In this document: piece by piece, positions 17,976 through 26,771 of the stretch
How positions within the stretch are numbered: the first letter of the stretch is position 1
Layout: each line of letters begins with the position of its first letter
Assembly: GCF_042684665.1 (NCBI RefSeq)
Contig: NZ_JBHULY010000014.1
Span: forward strand, 65,603-129,602
Source of the DNA: Jejuia rubra
GTDB lineage: Bacteria > Bacteroidota > Bacteroidia > Flavobacteriales > Flavobacteriaceae
Direction: 5' to 3'
Length of the DNA stretch: 64,000 bases
Translations under genes and position numbers: made by a program
Notes under the pieces: model-generated
The model's database searches: none
What the model was told of the DNA's origin: nothing
What the model saw: only the letters and a program-made list of their open reading frames with translations

Positions 17976-19253
17976 ATGTCATTATTAAACGTGCCCCTTA
18001 TAATGCAAGACACCGCCGCAGTTGAAGGCGACATGGGAATGTTGTGGATGCTAATTTCTGGTATCCTGGTATTCCTTATGCAAGCCGGATTTACATTGGT
18101 TGAGTCTGGTATGACGCGTTCTAAAAACGTGGTGAACATCGCGATGAAAAACGTATTGGACATCGCCGTTGGTTCCTTGGTATTCTGGTTCATTGGATAT
18201 TCTTTAATGTACGGAAGCACTAATGGCTGGATAGGCTGGGATGGATTTATGTGGTACGGAGGTGAAGATTCCTCTCCTGCTGATTTGTTCTTCCAAACCG
18301 TATTCTGTGCTACTGCAGCCACTATCGTTTCTGGTGCTGTTGCCGGTAGAACCAAATATACAACCTATATTATTTTCTCATTAGTTATGACCGCTTTTAT
18401 CTACCCAATAGCAGGTGGATGGCAATGGAACGGTGATGGATGGTTGGCTCAAATGGGCTTCATCGATTTTGCTGGATCTTCAATTGTACATGCTGTTGGT
18501 GGATGGGCTGCCCTTGTTGGCGCTGCTTTAGTAGGCCCTAGGCTTGGTAAATATATTGACGGAAAAGCCGTTAACATACCAGGTCATAACAAATTATTGG
18601 CCGCACTAGGTGTATTCATCCTTTGGTTCGGATGGTTTGGATTTAACGGTGGTTCCCAATTAGCTTGGGGTGGCGATGATGCTACTGGAGCTTCTATGGT
18701 TGTTTTAGTTACAAACTTAGCCGCATCTGCTGGTGCGCTAGGAGCCCTTTTCCTATCATGGATCAAATATAAAAAGCCAAATATTGATATGACCCTTAAC
18801 GGTGCCTTGGCTGGTTTAGTAAGTATTACGGCTGGTTGTGGTAATATGACTGAAGCTGGTGCAATTATGGCTGGTTTCATTGGTGGTATCATTGTGGTAT
18901 TCTCAATGGAATTGATTGAGCAAAAATTAAAAATTGACGATGCCGTTGGTGCCGCATCAGTACACGGTGTTGCCGGTGCTTGGGGTACTTTGGTAATCGG
19001 TCTTTGGGGAGTTGACGGCGGTGCTGGTATTGGATTATTCAATGGTGGTGGTGCTGATCAGTTTGTTACTCAGTTGATCGGTACATTGGCCTACGCTATT
19101 TGGGCATTAGTTACTGCATTTATATTCTTCTTCATTCTTAAAAAGACTCTTGGATTGAGAGTTTCTGAAAAAGTAGAAATAGAAGGATTAGACTTGTCAG
19201 AGCATGGTGCTTTAGCTTACCCAGGTAAGAGACAAAGAGAAATTGAAGAATAG
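17976..19253 (+). CDS. amt: Ammonium transporter (first copy)
   Basis: This 425-residue inner-membrane channel belongs to the Amt/MEP/Rh family with about 11 membrane helices. The pore histidine pair is present at His172 (VHAVGGWAAL) and His330 (VHGVAGAWGTL). The selectivity-site Asp164 sits in GFIDFAGS. The N-terminus has no long signal peptide. The C-terminal tail (RVSEKVEIEGLDLSEHGALA) is the conserved cytosolic segment through which PII proteins act on Amt channels. A terminator-like hairpin separates it from the PII gene. Confidence 0.93.
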   Translation: MSLLNVPLIMQDTAAVEGDMGMLWMLISGILVFLMQAGFTLVESGMTRSKNVVNIAMKNVLDIAVGSLVFWFIGYSLMYGSTNGWIGWDGFMWYGGEDSSPADLFFQTVFCATAATIVSGAVAGRTKYTTYIIFSLVMTAFIYPIAGGWQWNGDGWLAQMGFIDFAGSSIVHAVGGWAALVGAALVGPRLGKYIDGKAVNIPGHNKLLAALGVFILWFGWFGFNGGSQLAWGGDDATGASMVVLVTNLAASAGALGALFLSWIKYKKPNIDMTLNGALAGLVSITAGCGNMTEAGAIMAGFIGGIIVVFSMELIEQKLKIDDAVGAASVHGVAGAWGTLVIGLWGVDGGAGIGLFNGGGADQFVTQLIGTLAYAIWALVTAFIFFFILKKTLGLRVSEKVEIEGLDLSEHGALAYPGKRQREIEE

Positions 19254-19337
19254 ACAAAACAATAATTCTGATATAAAGATCTCTAAAAGTAAATTTTATC
19301 GGATATCATAATATCAATAAAGTTTAGTTTGATTTTT

Positions 19338-19363
19338 GGATGCCTCGGATTTCTGAGGCATCC
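19338..19363 (+). terminator. Terminator after the first amt gene
   Basis: A 9-bp perfect stem (GGATGCCTC / GAGGCATCC) with an 8-base loop is followed by TTTAATTT. It lies 85 bp after the amt stop and ahead of a separate promoter for the PII gene. Confidence 0.7.
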
Positions 19364-19400
19364 TTTAATTTGACGAACTAAGTGCTTTCCGAATTTTATT

Positions 19401-19408
19401 TACTTTTG
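19401..19408 (+). promoter_or_regulatory. Candidate -7 element for the PII-amt pair
   Basis: TACTTTTG matches TAnnTTTG and lies after the amt terminator and 28 bp before the PII ATG. The nearest upstream TTG is too far (about 28 bp) for a consensus -33. Confidence 0.4.
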
Positions 19409-19436
19409 AAGCCTAACTGATAAAATTTAAGACATA

Positions 19437-19775
19437 ATGAAAAAAATTGAAGCAATTATTAGAAAGTCCAAGTACAGTGCAGTGAAAGAAGCTTTGCATA
19501 GTGTTGGCGTAAACTTTTTCTCCTATTGGGACGTTACCGGTCTGGGTAACGAAAAGGAAGGACACGTATATCGTGGTGTATCTTACAGCACAAGTGATAT
19601 TCAGCGCAGGTTCCTATCCATTGTTGTAAACGACGATTTTGAGGAGGCAACTATTAAAGCCCTTTTAGACTCCGCAGCTACAGGTGAAGTAGGTGATGGT
19701 AAAATATTCGTTTCCGACGTTACCGAATGCTACAGAATTAGAACGGGAGAAAAAGGCGGGAGCACTCTCAAATAA
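19437..19775 (+). CDS. PII-family nitrogen regulatory protein
   Basis: This 112-residue trimeric signal protein should sense ATP/ADP and 2-oxoglutarate and gate the neighbouring Amt channel. The T-loop (residues 37-55) holds Tyr45 and Tyr50, the latter aligned with the uridylylated Tyr51 of E. coli GlnB. The B-loop is TGEVGDGKI (82-90) and the C-loop YRIRTGEKG. Two positions differ from GlnB: residue 39 is Glu rather than Gln, and position 58 is Arg rather than Lys. I believe this is usual in Bacteroidota PII proteins. It is followed by the second amt gene after 37 bp. Confidence 0.9.
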   Translation: MKKIEAIIRKSKYSAVKEALHSVGVNFFSYWDVTGLGNEKEGHVYRGVSYSTSDIQRRFLSIVVNDDFEEATIKALLDSAATGEVGDGKIFVSDVTECYRIRTGEKGGSTLK

Positions 19776-19812
19776 AATCAAACAAAAACATTTATAGATA
19801 ATTTAAGATATT

Positions 19813-21033
19813 ATGGAATTATTAACAACAAATAACGTATGGATGATGATCTGTACGGCACTGGTTTTCTTTATGCACCTTGGGTTCGCCTTTTTGGAAA
19901 TTGGATTAACCAGACAAAAAAACACCATTAACATTTTATTTAAAAATATTTTTATCATCACCGTTGGCCTATTGTTATATTGCTTAGTAGGTTTTAACTT
20001 GATGTATCCGGGTGACTTTAACGGATTTGTCGGTTTTGCTGGTATCGGTTTGGAATCACCATTAGTTGACGGAGCATTGGATTTGGCCTACAATGAGGGC
20101 TATACTTATTGGACGGACTTCCTATTTCAAGGGATGTTTGCCGCTACTGCAGCAACAATTGTTTCCGGGGCTGTTGCCGAGCGTATGAAGATTGTTCCGT
20201 TTATGATTTTCACTATCGTATATGTAGGATTCGTTTATCCAATTGCCGGCTCATGGAAATGGGGTGGCGGATTTTTGGATGAAATGGGGTTCTATGATTT
20301 TGCTGGTTCCACTTTAGTACATTCCGTTGGTGGATGGGCTGCTTTGGTAGCCGTTTGGTTGCTTGGCTCCCGTATCGGGAAATTTAAGGATGGTAAGCCA
20401 CAGGCACTTCCAGGGCATAACATTCCATTGGCCACTGCAGGAGTATTAATCCTTTGGTTAGGATGGTTTGGCTTTAATGGTGGTTCTGTGCTATCTGCTG
20501 ATCCCGAATTAACTTCATTAACTTTAGTAACCACCTGTTTAGCTGCAGCGGCTGGTGGCGTGGTAGCCATGTTAGTATCCACTGTTATGTATAAGAATTT
20601 AGATTTAACAATGTTCTTAAACGGTATCCTTGGCGGATTAGTTGGTATTACAGCCGGGGCTGACGTAATGACTCCCACAAGTGCCATTATTATTGGAGCG
20701 ATTGCTGGGGCACTAATCGTATTTGCAGTAGCCTTTATAGATTCATTAAAATTAGATGATCCAGTTGGAGCCATCGCAGTACACTTAATTTGTGGTATCT
20801 GGGGTACATTGGCAGTTGGAATATTTTCCACCAACCCAGAGCATAGTTTTGTTACCCAATTAATCGGTGTTTTATGTTATGCTGGAATCTGTTTGGTGTC
20901 TTCATTTATCATCATATTTGTTTTGAAATCAACTGTAGGAATTAGAGTTTCAGAAAGAGAGGAATTAGAAGGACTTGATGCCCACGAACACGGAATGGAT
21001 GCTTATCCTGACTTCCGCTTGAATGAGCATTAA
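19813..21033 (+). CDS. amt: Ammonium transporter (second copy)
   Basis: This 406-residue channel is a paralogue of the first amt, not a near-identical duplicate. The pore histidines are His170 (VHSVGGWAAL) and His324 (VHLICGIWGTL), and the FYDFAGS segment is conserved. It lacks the first copy's longer N-terminus. The C-terminal tail RVSEREELEGLDAHEHGMDA is again of the PII-responsive type. The direct PII-amt arrangement is the classic glnK-amtB pairing. A terminator follows. Confidence 0.93.
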   Translation: MELLTTNNVWMMICTALVFFMHLGFAFLEIGLTRQKNTINILFKNIFIITVGLLLYCLVGFNLMYPGDFNGFVGFAGIGLESPLVDGALDLAYNEGYTYWTDFLFQGMFAATAATIVSGAVAERMKIVPFMIFTIVYVGFVYPIAGSWKWGGGFLDEMGFYDFAGSTLVHSVGGWAALVAVWLLGSRIGKFKDGKPQALPGHNIPLATAGVLILWLGWFGFNGGSVLSADPELTSLTLVTTCLAAAAGGVVAMLVSTVMYKNLDLTMFLNGILGGLVGITAGADVMTPTSAIIIGAIAGALIVFAVAFIDSLKLDDPVGAIAVHLICGIWGTLAVGIFSTNPEHSFVTQLIGVLCYAGICLVSSFIIIFVLKSTVGIRVSEREELEGLDAHEHGMDAYPDFRLNEH

Positions 21034-21062
21034 TAGATTATCATAATTCAAAGTTAGTTAGT

Positions 21063-21094
21063 AAATGCCCTGCGATTTTTGCGGGGCATTTTTT
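21063..21094 (+). terminator. Intrinsic terminator of the PII-amt operon
   Basis: The stem AAATGCCCTGC / GCGGGGCATTT has one U-G pair and a 7-base loop, followed by TTT. It ends at the stop codon of the convergent HAD gene. Confidence 0.85.
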
Positions 21095-21759
21095 ATTGGA
21101 TAAGGTTTAAAATATTGACAGGATTTGAAAAGTCTCTTATTACAGTTTTGCACCCTGCATTCTTAAGCCTGCCATCGTTTTTGGAGTCCACTCCAATAAA
21201 ATTTATCCCAAGTTTTCCGGTAGCTTCAAAGTCCCAAATACCATCGCCGAAATAAACAACGGAATCAAAAAAGTTTTGACGATATTCTTTTAGCGCTTTA
21301 TCCATCGAAATCTGAATGATTCTGCTTCGGTTATAATGGTCATTTGAAGAGCCCACAATGTACATGCCTAAATCTATTCCGATAGCCTTGCATTTTAAAA
21401 TTGCAGTTTCTTTCCATCCGCCTGTTGCTATGGCAATTGCCAAATCATTGTGAGAATCAACCAGTTCTAGGAATTCAAATGCACCTTTTATCTGCGTGAT
21501 TTCTTTTGTGTTTGAGCTGATTTGTTTGATGAACTCAGATTTGATGGCGTCAATTTCTGAATAACTGGGCTGCTTGTTGAGGTACTTTTCAAAAATTTCT
21601 TTGGTAAGCCCTAGATCTGTTACATGCTTAAAATCGCTCCAATCAGCATTTGATAAGTCAATATGGTGAAGCTTTTTAAATGTTGATTTAAAACAGAAAT
21701 CATCAATTTTTTGTTGAGTCTATCAGGGTGCCATCGATATCGAAAAGTATCAGTTTCAT
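21093..21759 (-). pseudogene. HAD-superfamily phosphatase with a frameshift
   Basis: The minus strand from ATG 21759 encodes a clear HAD start (MKLILFDIDGTLIDST) and then meets stops right after a run of six A residues (21707-21712). Removing one A restores a single frame that runs through to 21093, about 220 codons. It passes the cap region (SNADWSDFKH), motif II (IAIATGGW) and the metal-binding YFGDGIWD. The product would resemble phosphoglycolate phosphatase-type hydrolases. Either the gene is inactive, or the run length is a sequencing error, or slippage restores some product. It sits just after ppc. Confidence 0.75.
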
Positions 21760-21770
21760 TTCTTAAAATT

Positions 21771-21801
21771 AAAAACCCCAATCTACTAAAGTAAATTGAG
21801 G
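21771..21801 (-). terminator. Terminator of ppc
   Basis: On the minus strand CCTCAATTTACT pairs with AGTAGATTGGGG using two G-U pairs. It is followed by TTTTT, 28 bp after the ppc stop. Confidence 0.65.
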
Positions 21802-21828
21802 TCATTTTTAATTTCAATTGTTTATGCC

Positions 21829-24420
21829 CTACGCCGAGTTTCTACTGGCATTAATATTTCCAAACAGAGAGCGCGTCACGATTTTTTCAAACAATAACTT
21901 TTCAGGATCATCTTTTGACACTCCGGCTTTCTCAAAATCCTGTACCTTTTTAAGGGCATATTGCTGAATAGTAAGCAATGGCAAAACAATGGACTCCCTT
22001 ACTTCTATAGAAGCTTTTCCGGCAGGTTCATTTTCCATCAATTCAGAATATCCGGTAAGTTTTAGGAGCAAGCGATTGGTTTCCAAATATTCATTATAAA
22101 TAATGGTCCAGAACTCGCCAAACTCCTCATCCTTTGCCATGTATTTGGTCAAATCGAAGAAGGATTTAGTTAAGGACATCATACTATTTTCGATCAAAGT
22201 TTTAAAGAATTTCGAGTTGTTGTACAAGTGCTCCACCTTTTCAAACTCTCCTGCGTCTTCATATTTTTTCAAAGCGGTGCCAACACCATAAAACCCGGGT
22301 ACATTCTGTTTCAATTGACTCCAAGAGCCCACAAAAGGAATGGCCCTTAAATCCGAGAATACCAGTTTATCCGATTTACCACGTTTTGATGGTCGACTAC
22401 CAATGTTAGTTTTAGCATAATACTTCAACGTACTCATGCGCTCCAGATATGGGACGAACATAGGGTGGCTCTTGAAATCTTTATACGTTTGATAACTTAC
22501 TTCGGCCAAATCATCCATTACCGCCCTGTCTTCTAGGGACATACGGTTGCGTTCCCCATCAATTCTGTTCTTAATACCAGAACTCACGAGTTGTTCCAGG
22601 TTATATTGGGCGGAATCATTTGTGCCAAAATTGGAACTTACTGTTTGTCCTTGAATCGTAATCTGTACTTCCTTATCTTCAATGGTTGGGCCCAAAGACG
22701 AATAAAAATTATGTGTCTTTCCACCGCCACGTGCTGGCGGCCCTCCACGTCCATCAAAGAAAATAGCAGTAATATCGTATTTTCTAGACATGGCAGTCAA
22801 TAACTCTTTGGCTTTGTAAATTCCCCAGTTAGCCATTAAGTAGCCTCCATCTTTCGTTCCATCCGAGAATCCTAACATAATATGTTGCTTGCTGCCCCGA
22901 GCTCTCAAATGAGCCATATACTCAGGGTTTTGGTATAATTGTTCCATTACCCCTGGCGCATTTTCCAAATCTGGAATGGTCTCAAACAAAGGCGCAACAT
23001 CAACAGTTAAATCATCTTTAAATGCAACAATTCTAAGCATAGCAAACAATTGCATCACATTTAATGCTGTCTGATTGTTACTAATGATATATCGATTCGC
23101 TCCTCGTTCGCCATTACTTTTTTGGATGTCTTTTATAATGGCTATAGTTTTTAACGTGTTGCGTACCATTTCGTCATCGAAAGCTTCCAAGTCTTCAATG
23201 TCATCCGTGGCTTTAGATAGAATTTCAATCTGTTCGGCTTCCGATAAATCATGATAATTATCCGGAAAAGAAGAACTGCCCGTGGCAATCAAATGATCAA
23301 TAACAGTTGTAAAAACTGCATGGTGAATACGGCTGTCCTGTCTAATATCCAAAGAGGCAAAGCGATATCCAAATAGATGCACACGGTTAATCAGTTGATT
23401 AATTTCATTCACATAGAGTGACTGGTGTTCATTGATAATAATATTTTGTATTTCAAGTAGTTCGTGCCTCAATTCTTTTTCGCTAATAGCATCTTCGTAC
23501 TTTAAATTGATGCTATATTCATACATAATGGTTTCCAACCGGATAATACGATCCTCCACCCCACGGAACGTTAGCTTTTTTCTCAAATCCCTCAGATCCT
23601 CGTAGTATTTCTTTAAAATGGTCTTTTTGAGTTTTTTGGCCACCTTCATCGTCGTTTTCGGCTTCACAAATGGGTTGCCATCCCTATCCCCACCTGGCCA
23701 AAAACCAATGTTTATAATATCGTTGTGCTTCTTGTCGTCGGCATAAATATTATCCTGAATGTAGTTATAAATGTCACCAAAGGTTTTATAAAACACATTT
23801 TCCAAGTACCACATTAAACTTTTAGCTTCATCATAAGGAGTTGGTTTTTTGTGTTTGAAAAATGGTGTTTTACCCAATTGCCCAAAAAGGTTATTTATCG
23901 TTTGGAGGTCATTCTCCTTAATAGCCTTGGAAAGCGCGGTAATAATCCCTAAAACAGAACCCGGATAGAATTGGGTTGGGTGCGCTGTTAAAACAATACG
24001 CACCTTAAATTCTTCCAAAAAGGTCTTCAGTTCTTCCATTTTACCTTCAGATTGGGCCGAACCTTTTAAGTTTCTCATAGTACCGACACCGTCCATATTG
24101 TTTACCGTTGAAAAGGAGGCGTCTTCAATAGCATCAAAAAGTACCACCTGGCGCTCGATATATTGAATAAAACGAAATATCAAATTGATTTGACTCTGCT
24201 TATTTCGTCTCGCCTGATATTTTTTGAAAAAAGTTTCAACAATAGTCGTGGGATCATCTCCATTTTTAAAGCCCTTTTCACAGGTTTCATGAAACAAAGG
24301 CAACAAAACCCCTGCTTTTTTTACTGCATCAAATGGTAAGGTGGTGAATATGCTATTGTAAATATTATATTTTGAAAGTACGTTATGGTTAAATCGAATT
24401 AACTTTGGTTCTACAGACAT
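21829..24420 (-). CDS. ppc: Phosphoenolpyruvate carboxylase
   Basis: This 863-residue enzyme adds bicarbonate to phosphoenolpyruvate to make oxaloacetate. The catalytic His147 is in VLTAHPTQ. The FWPGGDRDGNPFV segment and the FFDGRGGPPARGGG loop are present. The C-terminus ends SLFGNINASRNSA rather than the QNTG of E. coli PEPC. Length is slightly short for the family but complete. It replenishes oxaloacetate used for glutamate and aspartate synthesis, which fits its position next to the nitrogen block. Confidence 0.95.
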   Translation of the reverse strand: MSVEPKLIRFNHNVLSKYNIYNSIFTTLPFDAVKKAGVLLPLFHETCEKGFKNGDDPTTIVETFFKKYQARRNKQSQINLIFRFIQYIERQVVLFDAIEDASFSTVNNMDGVGTMRNLKGSAQSEGKMEELKTFLEEFKVRIVLTAHPTQFYPGSVLGIITALSKAIKENDLQTINNLFGQLGKTPFFKHKKPTPYDEAKSLMWYLENVFYKTFGDIYNYIQDNIYADDKKHNDIINIGFWPGGDRDGNPFVKPKTTMKVAKKLKKTILKKYYEDLRDLRKKLTFRGVEDRIIRLETIMYEYSINLKYEDAISEKELRHELLEIQNIIINEHQSLYVNEINQLINRVHLFGYRFASLDIRQDSRIHHAVFTTVIDHLIATGSSSFPDNYHDLSEAEQIEILSKATDDIEDLEAFDDEMVRNTLKTIAIIKDIQKSNGERGANRYIISNNQTALNVMQLFAMLRIVAFKDDLTVDVAPLFETIPDLENAPGVMEQLYQNPEYMAHLRARGSKQHIMLGFSDGTKDGGYLMANWGIYKAKELLTAMSRKYDITAIFFDGRGGPPARGGGKTHNFYSSLGPTIEDKEVQITIQGQTVSSNFGTNDSAQYNLEQLVSSGIKNRIDGERNRMSLEDRAVMDDLAEVSYQTYKDFKSHPMFVPYLERMSTLKYYAKTNIGSRPSKRGKSDKLVFSDLRAIPFVGSWSQLKQNVPGFYGVGTALKKYEDAGEFEKVEHLYNNSKFFKTLIENSMMSLTKSFFDLTKYMAKDEEFGEFWTIIYNEYLETNRLLLKLTGYSELMENEPAGKASIEVRESIVLPLLTIQQYALKKVQDFEKAGVSKDDPEKLLFEKIVTRSLFGNINASRNSA

Positions 24421-24612
24421 AATTCAGTTTTAGAAAATAAGCCATAAAAATACTAAACGAAGAACGAATATCACAGCTTTGCAGGAGTTTTGCAGAAATT
24501 AAATTGATAGTGAGTTTAAGTTAATAATAATTAAAAAAATAGGCGTTAATCCTTATGTTTTCATTTTTATTCAAGCTAAACAATGGCAGTCAACTATTAT
24601 TGCCTTGTATGA
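24421..24612. other. Upstream part of the ppc / 602-residue-gene intergenic region
   Basis: The 321 bp between divergent ppc and the next gene are AT-rich. This part shows no ORF and no clear ppc promoter. The likely promoter of the rightward gene is at 24613-24652. Confidence 0.4.
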
Positions 24613-24652
24613 TATATGTCATATAATGATAGATATTCCCTCATTACCTTTG
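24613..24652 (+). promoter_or_regulatory. Palindrome and -7 element before the 602-residue gene
   Basis: A 13-bp palindrome, TATATGTCATATA (24613-24625), ends 19 bp before TACCTTTG (24645-24652), which fits TAnnTTTG. The palindrome occupies the place where a -33 TTG would be expected. This suggests an activator or repressor site. The leader would be about 80 nt. Confidence 0.4.
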
Positions 24653-24741
24653 CCGATCCATTTTATGGAGAGCACATAGGTTTGTGCCTTTAGTAATCTT
24701 GCCAGACAAGAACGGCTTGGTTGCAATAAAAACAAAAAAAC

Positions 24742-26550
24742 ATGAAAAAAGCACATTCTTTCCATATCCCCGTGATGGGAATTGGCTTCACTATCGACAC
24801 ACCGCTAAAAGTGGCCCAATACGGCATGGACTCTGTAATTTCATTAGTTGACGATATTTTGCTGGAGAAACTAAGGAAAATGTATTGCAAAAAGTTTGAA
24901 ATGCCCTATCAAGAAATCACGGACAAAATAGATGATTTTAGGGCAAAACGAATCACCTCATATTTAGATTTAATTAGTGATTTAGCAGAAAAAAAGTTTG
25001 AGTCATTAAAAGATATGACCGCAAAAAAAGGTGATGAGCTTTTAGCTTACATCCACATGTTGCCCGATAATTCAAAACTAAAATCAGAATTTAAAAAATT
25101 GACTTCAAAAGGATTTAATTTTTCAGAGATTAAAACTTGGGCTTCCAACAATTTGGTCATGGGCGCAATTGATGTTAATATCATGACCAAGGTGGATAAG
25201 GATAATTATAAAAATAAGGAAAAGTTGCCTTCGGAATATAACGATGCCCATGCCGCTTTGCGAGGTTTTGCCAATAGTAAATTGAATTCTTCGGTGGTGC
25301 TTTCAGCAGGAATGAATCCAAGGCTGTATAGTTACATGGGGCAGTTTGATGATTTTTTTCCAGATGAAAATGGCGATTTTAAAAAGCGCGTCATTTTAAA
25401 AGTAAGCGATTATCGATCGGCACTTATTCAAGGAAAATTTTTAGCTAAAAAAGGACTTTGGGTGTCAGAATACAGAATTGAATCTGGGTTAAATTGCGGG
25501 GGTCATGCTTTTGCTACAGATGGATACTTGTTAGGTCCGGTTTTGGCGGAATTTAAAGAAAAACGAGATGAACTTCGGGAGTCCATACAAAGTGTGTTAA
25601 ATCAAGAACTTGAAAATCAAAACAAAGTAGTCCCAAAACATGCATTATCCATTGAAATAACTGCTCAGGGAGGCGTAGGCACGGAAGAGGAACACACATT
25701 TTTGCTGGAACATTATAATTTGGATTCCGTGGGTTGGGGCAGCCCATTTTTGTTGGTACCAGAGGCCACTACTGTTGATAAAAAGACTTTGGATAAATTG
25801 ACCAAAGCCAAAGAAGAAGATTTGTATTTAAGCGATATTTCACCTTTGGGCGTGCCTTTCAACAACTTAAAAGGCAATACAAAAGATATTGAAAAACAAA
25901 GACTTATCGATAAAAACAGGCCCGGAAGCTCCTGCCCTAAAAAGTTTGTTGCACTTAATAAAGAGTTTAAAGAATCTGGTATTTGCACGGCATCCAGGGA
26001 GTATCAATATTTAAAAATCAAGGCACTTGATGAACAAGGATTAGACGCAGAAAACTATCAAAAGGAGTACAATAAAATTATTGAAAAATCGTGTACCTGC
26101 GTAGGCCTAGGAACGGCCGCTTTGCTAAAGTATAATTTGGACACCAAAGTAGAAGGCGAAGGGGTTTCAGTTTGCCCGGGGCCAAATATGGCGTATTATT
26201 CAAAAGTAATGAGCCTTCAAAATATGACAGATCATATCTATGGAAGAACCAACATGGTGTCTCGAGATGATAGGCCTAATTTCTTCATTAAAGAACTCCA
26301 TATTTACATAAACTATCTGACAAAAAGATTTGAAGAAGCCAAAACAGCCATGAATAGAAAAGAAGAGAAATACTTCAAAACATTTGTGTCCAACATGAAG
26401 GCAGGGATTGCGTATTACCAAAATATGTTTGGTACTGCAAAAGATCATTTTGAAGATATTAAAACCACGGTGCTAAATGAGCTTAAAGAATGTGAAATGG
26501 TTTTAAATCGAATTCAAAAAGACATTCAAAATCTGCCAATTAAGGCATAA
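24742..26550 (+). CDS. Uncharacterised protein with nitronate-monooxygenase-like core and cysteine cluster
   Basis: I do not recognise a named family for this 602-residue cytosolic protein. Several segments resemble FMN-dependent TIM barrels of the nitronate monooxygenase/FabK group: PVMGIGFTIDTPLKVAQYG at the N-terminus, GLNCGGHAFATDG at 249-261, TAQGGVGTEEEH (307-318) and GWGSPFLLVPEAT (331-343). Residues 390-480 hold five cysteines (398, 415, 451, 453, 478; includes SCTCVGLG and VCPGPN), which could ligate an iron-sulfur cluster. The last 110 residues look helical. The barrel assignment is inference from short motifs. It is flanked by ppc and nadA and has its own promoter-like site. Confidence 0.6.
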   Translation: MKKAHSFHIPVMGIGFTIDTPLKVAQYGMDSVISLVDDILLEKLRKMYCKKFEMPYQEITDKIDDFRAKRITSYLDLISDLAEKKFESLKDMTAKKGDELLAYIHMLPDNSKLKSEFKKLTSKGFNFSEIKTWASNNLVMGAIDVNIMTKVDKDNYKNKEKLPSEYNDAHAALRGFANSKLNSSVVLSAGMNPRLYSYMGQFDDFFPDENGDFKKRVILKVSDYRSALIQGKFLAKKGLWVSEYRIESGLNCGGHAFATDGYLLGPVLAEFKEKRDELRESIQSVLNQELENQNKVVPKHALSIEITAQGGVGTEEEHTFLLEHYNLDSVGWGSPFLLVPEATTVDKKTLDKLTKAKEEDLYLSDISPLGVPFNNLKGNTKDIEKQRLIDKNRPGSSCPKKFVALNKEFKESGICTASREYQYLKIKALDEQGLDAENYQKEYNKIIEKSCTCVGLGTAALLKYNLDTKVEGEGVSVCPGPNMAYYSKVMSLQNMTDHIYGRTNMVSRDDRPNFFIKELHIYINYLTKRFEEAKTAMNRKEEKYFKTFVSNMKAGIAYYQNMFGTAKDHFEDIKTTVLNELKECEMVLNRIQKDIQNLPIKA

Positions 26551-26682
26551 GCCAAGACGTTTTCAAAATAAACACTTTCCTATTTTATTAATCAGCAAAG
26601 CCATTGATTAACAAAAATGTAATGATTTCATAAAAAATCTAACGGTTTTATATTCAGTGCTTTTTTTTAAGGAATTCGTATT

Positions 26683-26722
26683 TTACTAAAGTTTTTAATT
26701 AAGATATTTGTAACTTTAGTAA
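26683..26722 (+). promoter_or_regulatory. 11-bp inverted repeat upstream of nadAB
   Basis: TTACTAAAGTT (26683-26693) and AACTTTAGTAA (26712-26722) are exact inverted copies separated by 18 bp, 50 bp before the nadA ATG. TAACTTTA (26711-26718), inside the right arm, is a 7/8 match to the -7 element. The arrangement suits a regulator that controls NAD synthesis. No T-tract follows, so it is not a terminator. Confidence 0.45.
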
Positions 26723-26771
26723 TGTTGAATACCAGCTATTTAATATTTTACAATTATTGTCATAGATTAAA

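Noticed and set aside
18584..19042. Long open frame antisense to the first amt gene (also 20292-20834 antisense to the second)
   Set aside because: These frames mirror codon-biased amt sequence, are Pro/Ala/Thr-rich without motifs, and have no promoter; the sense genes are certain.
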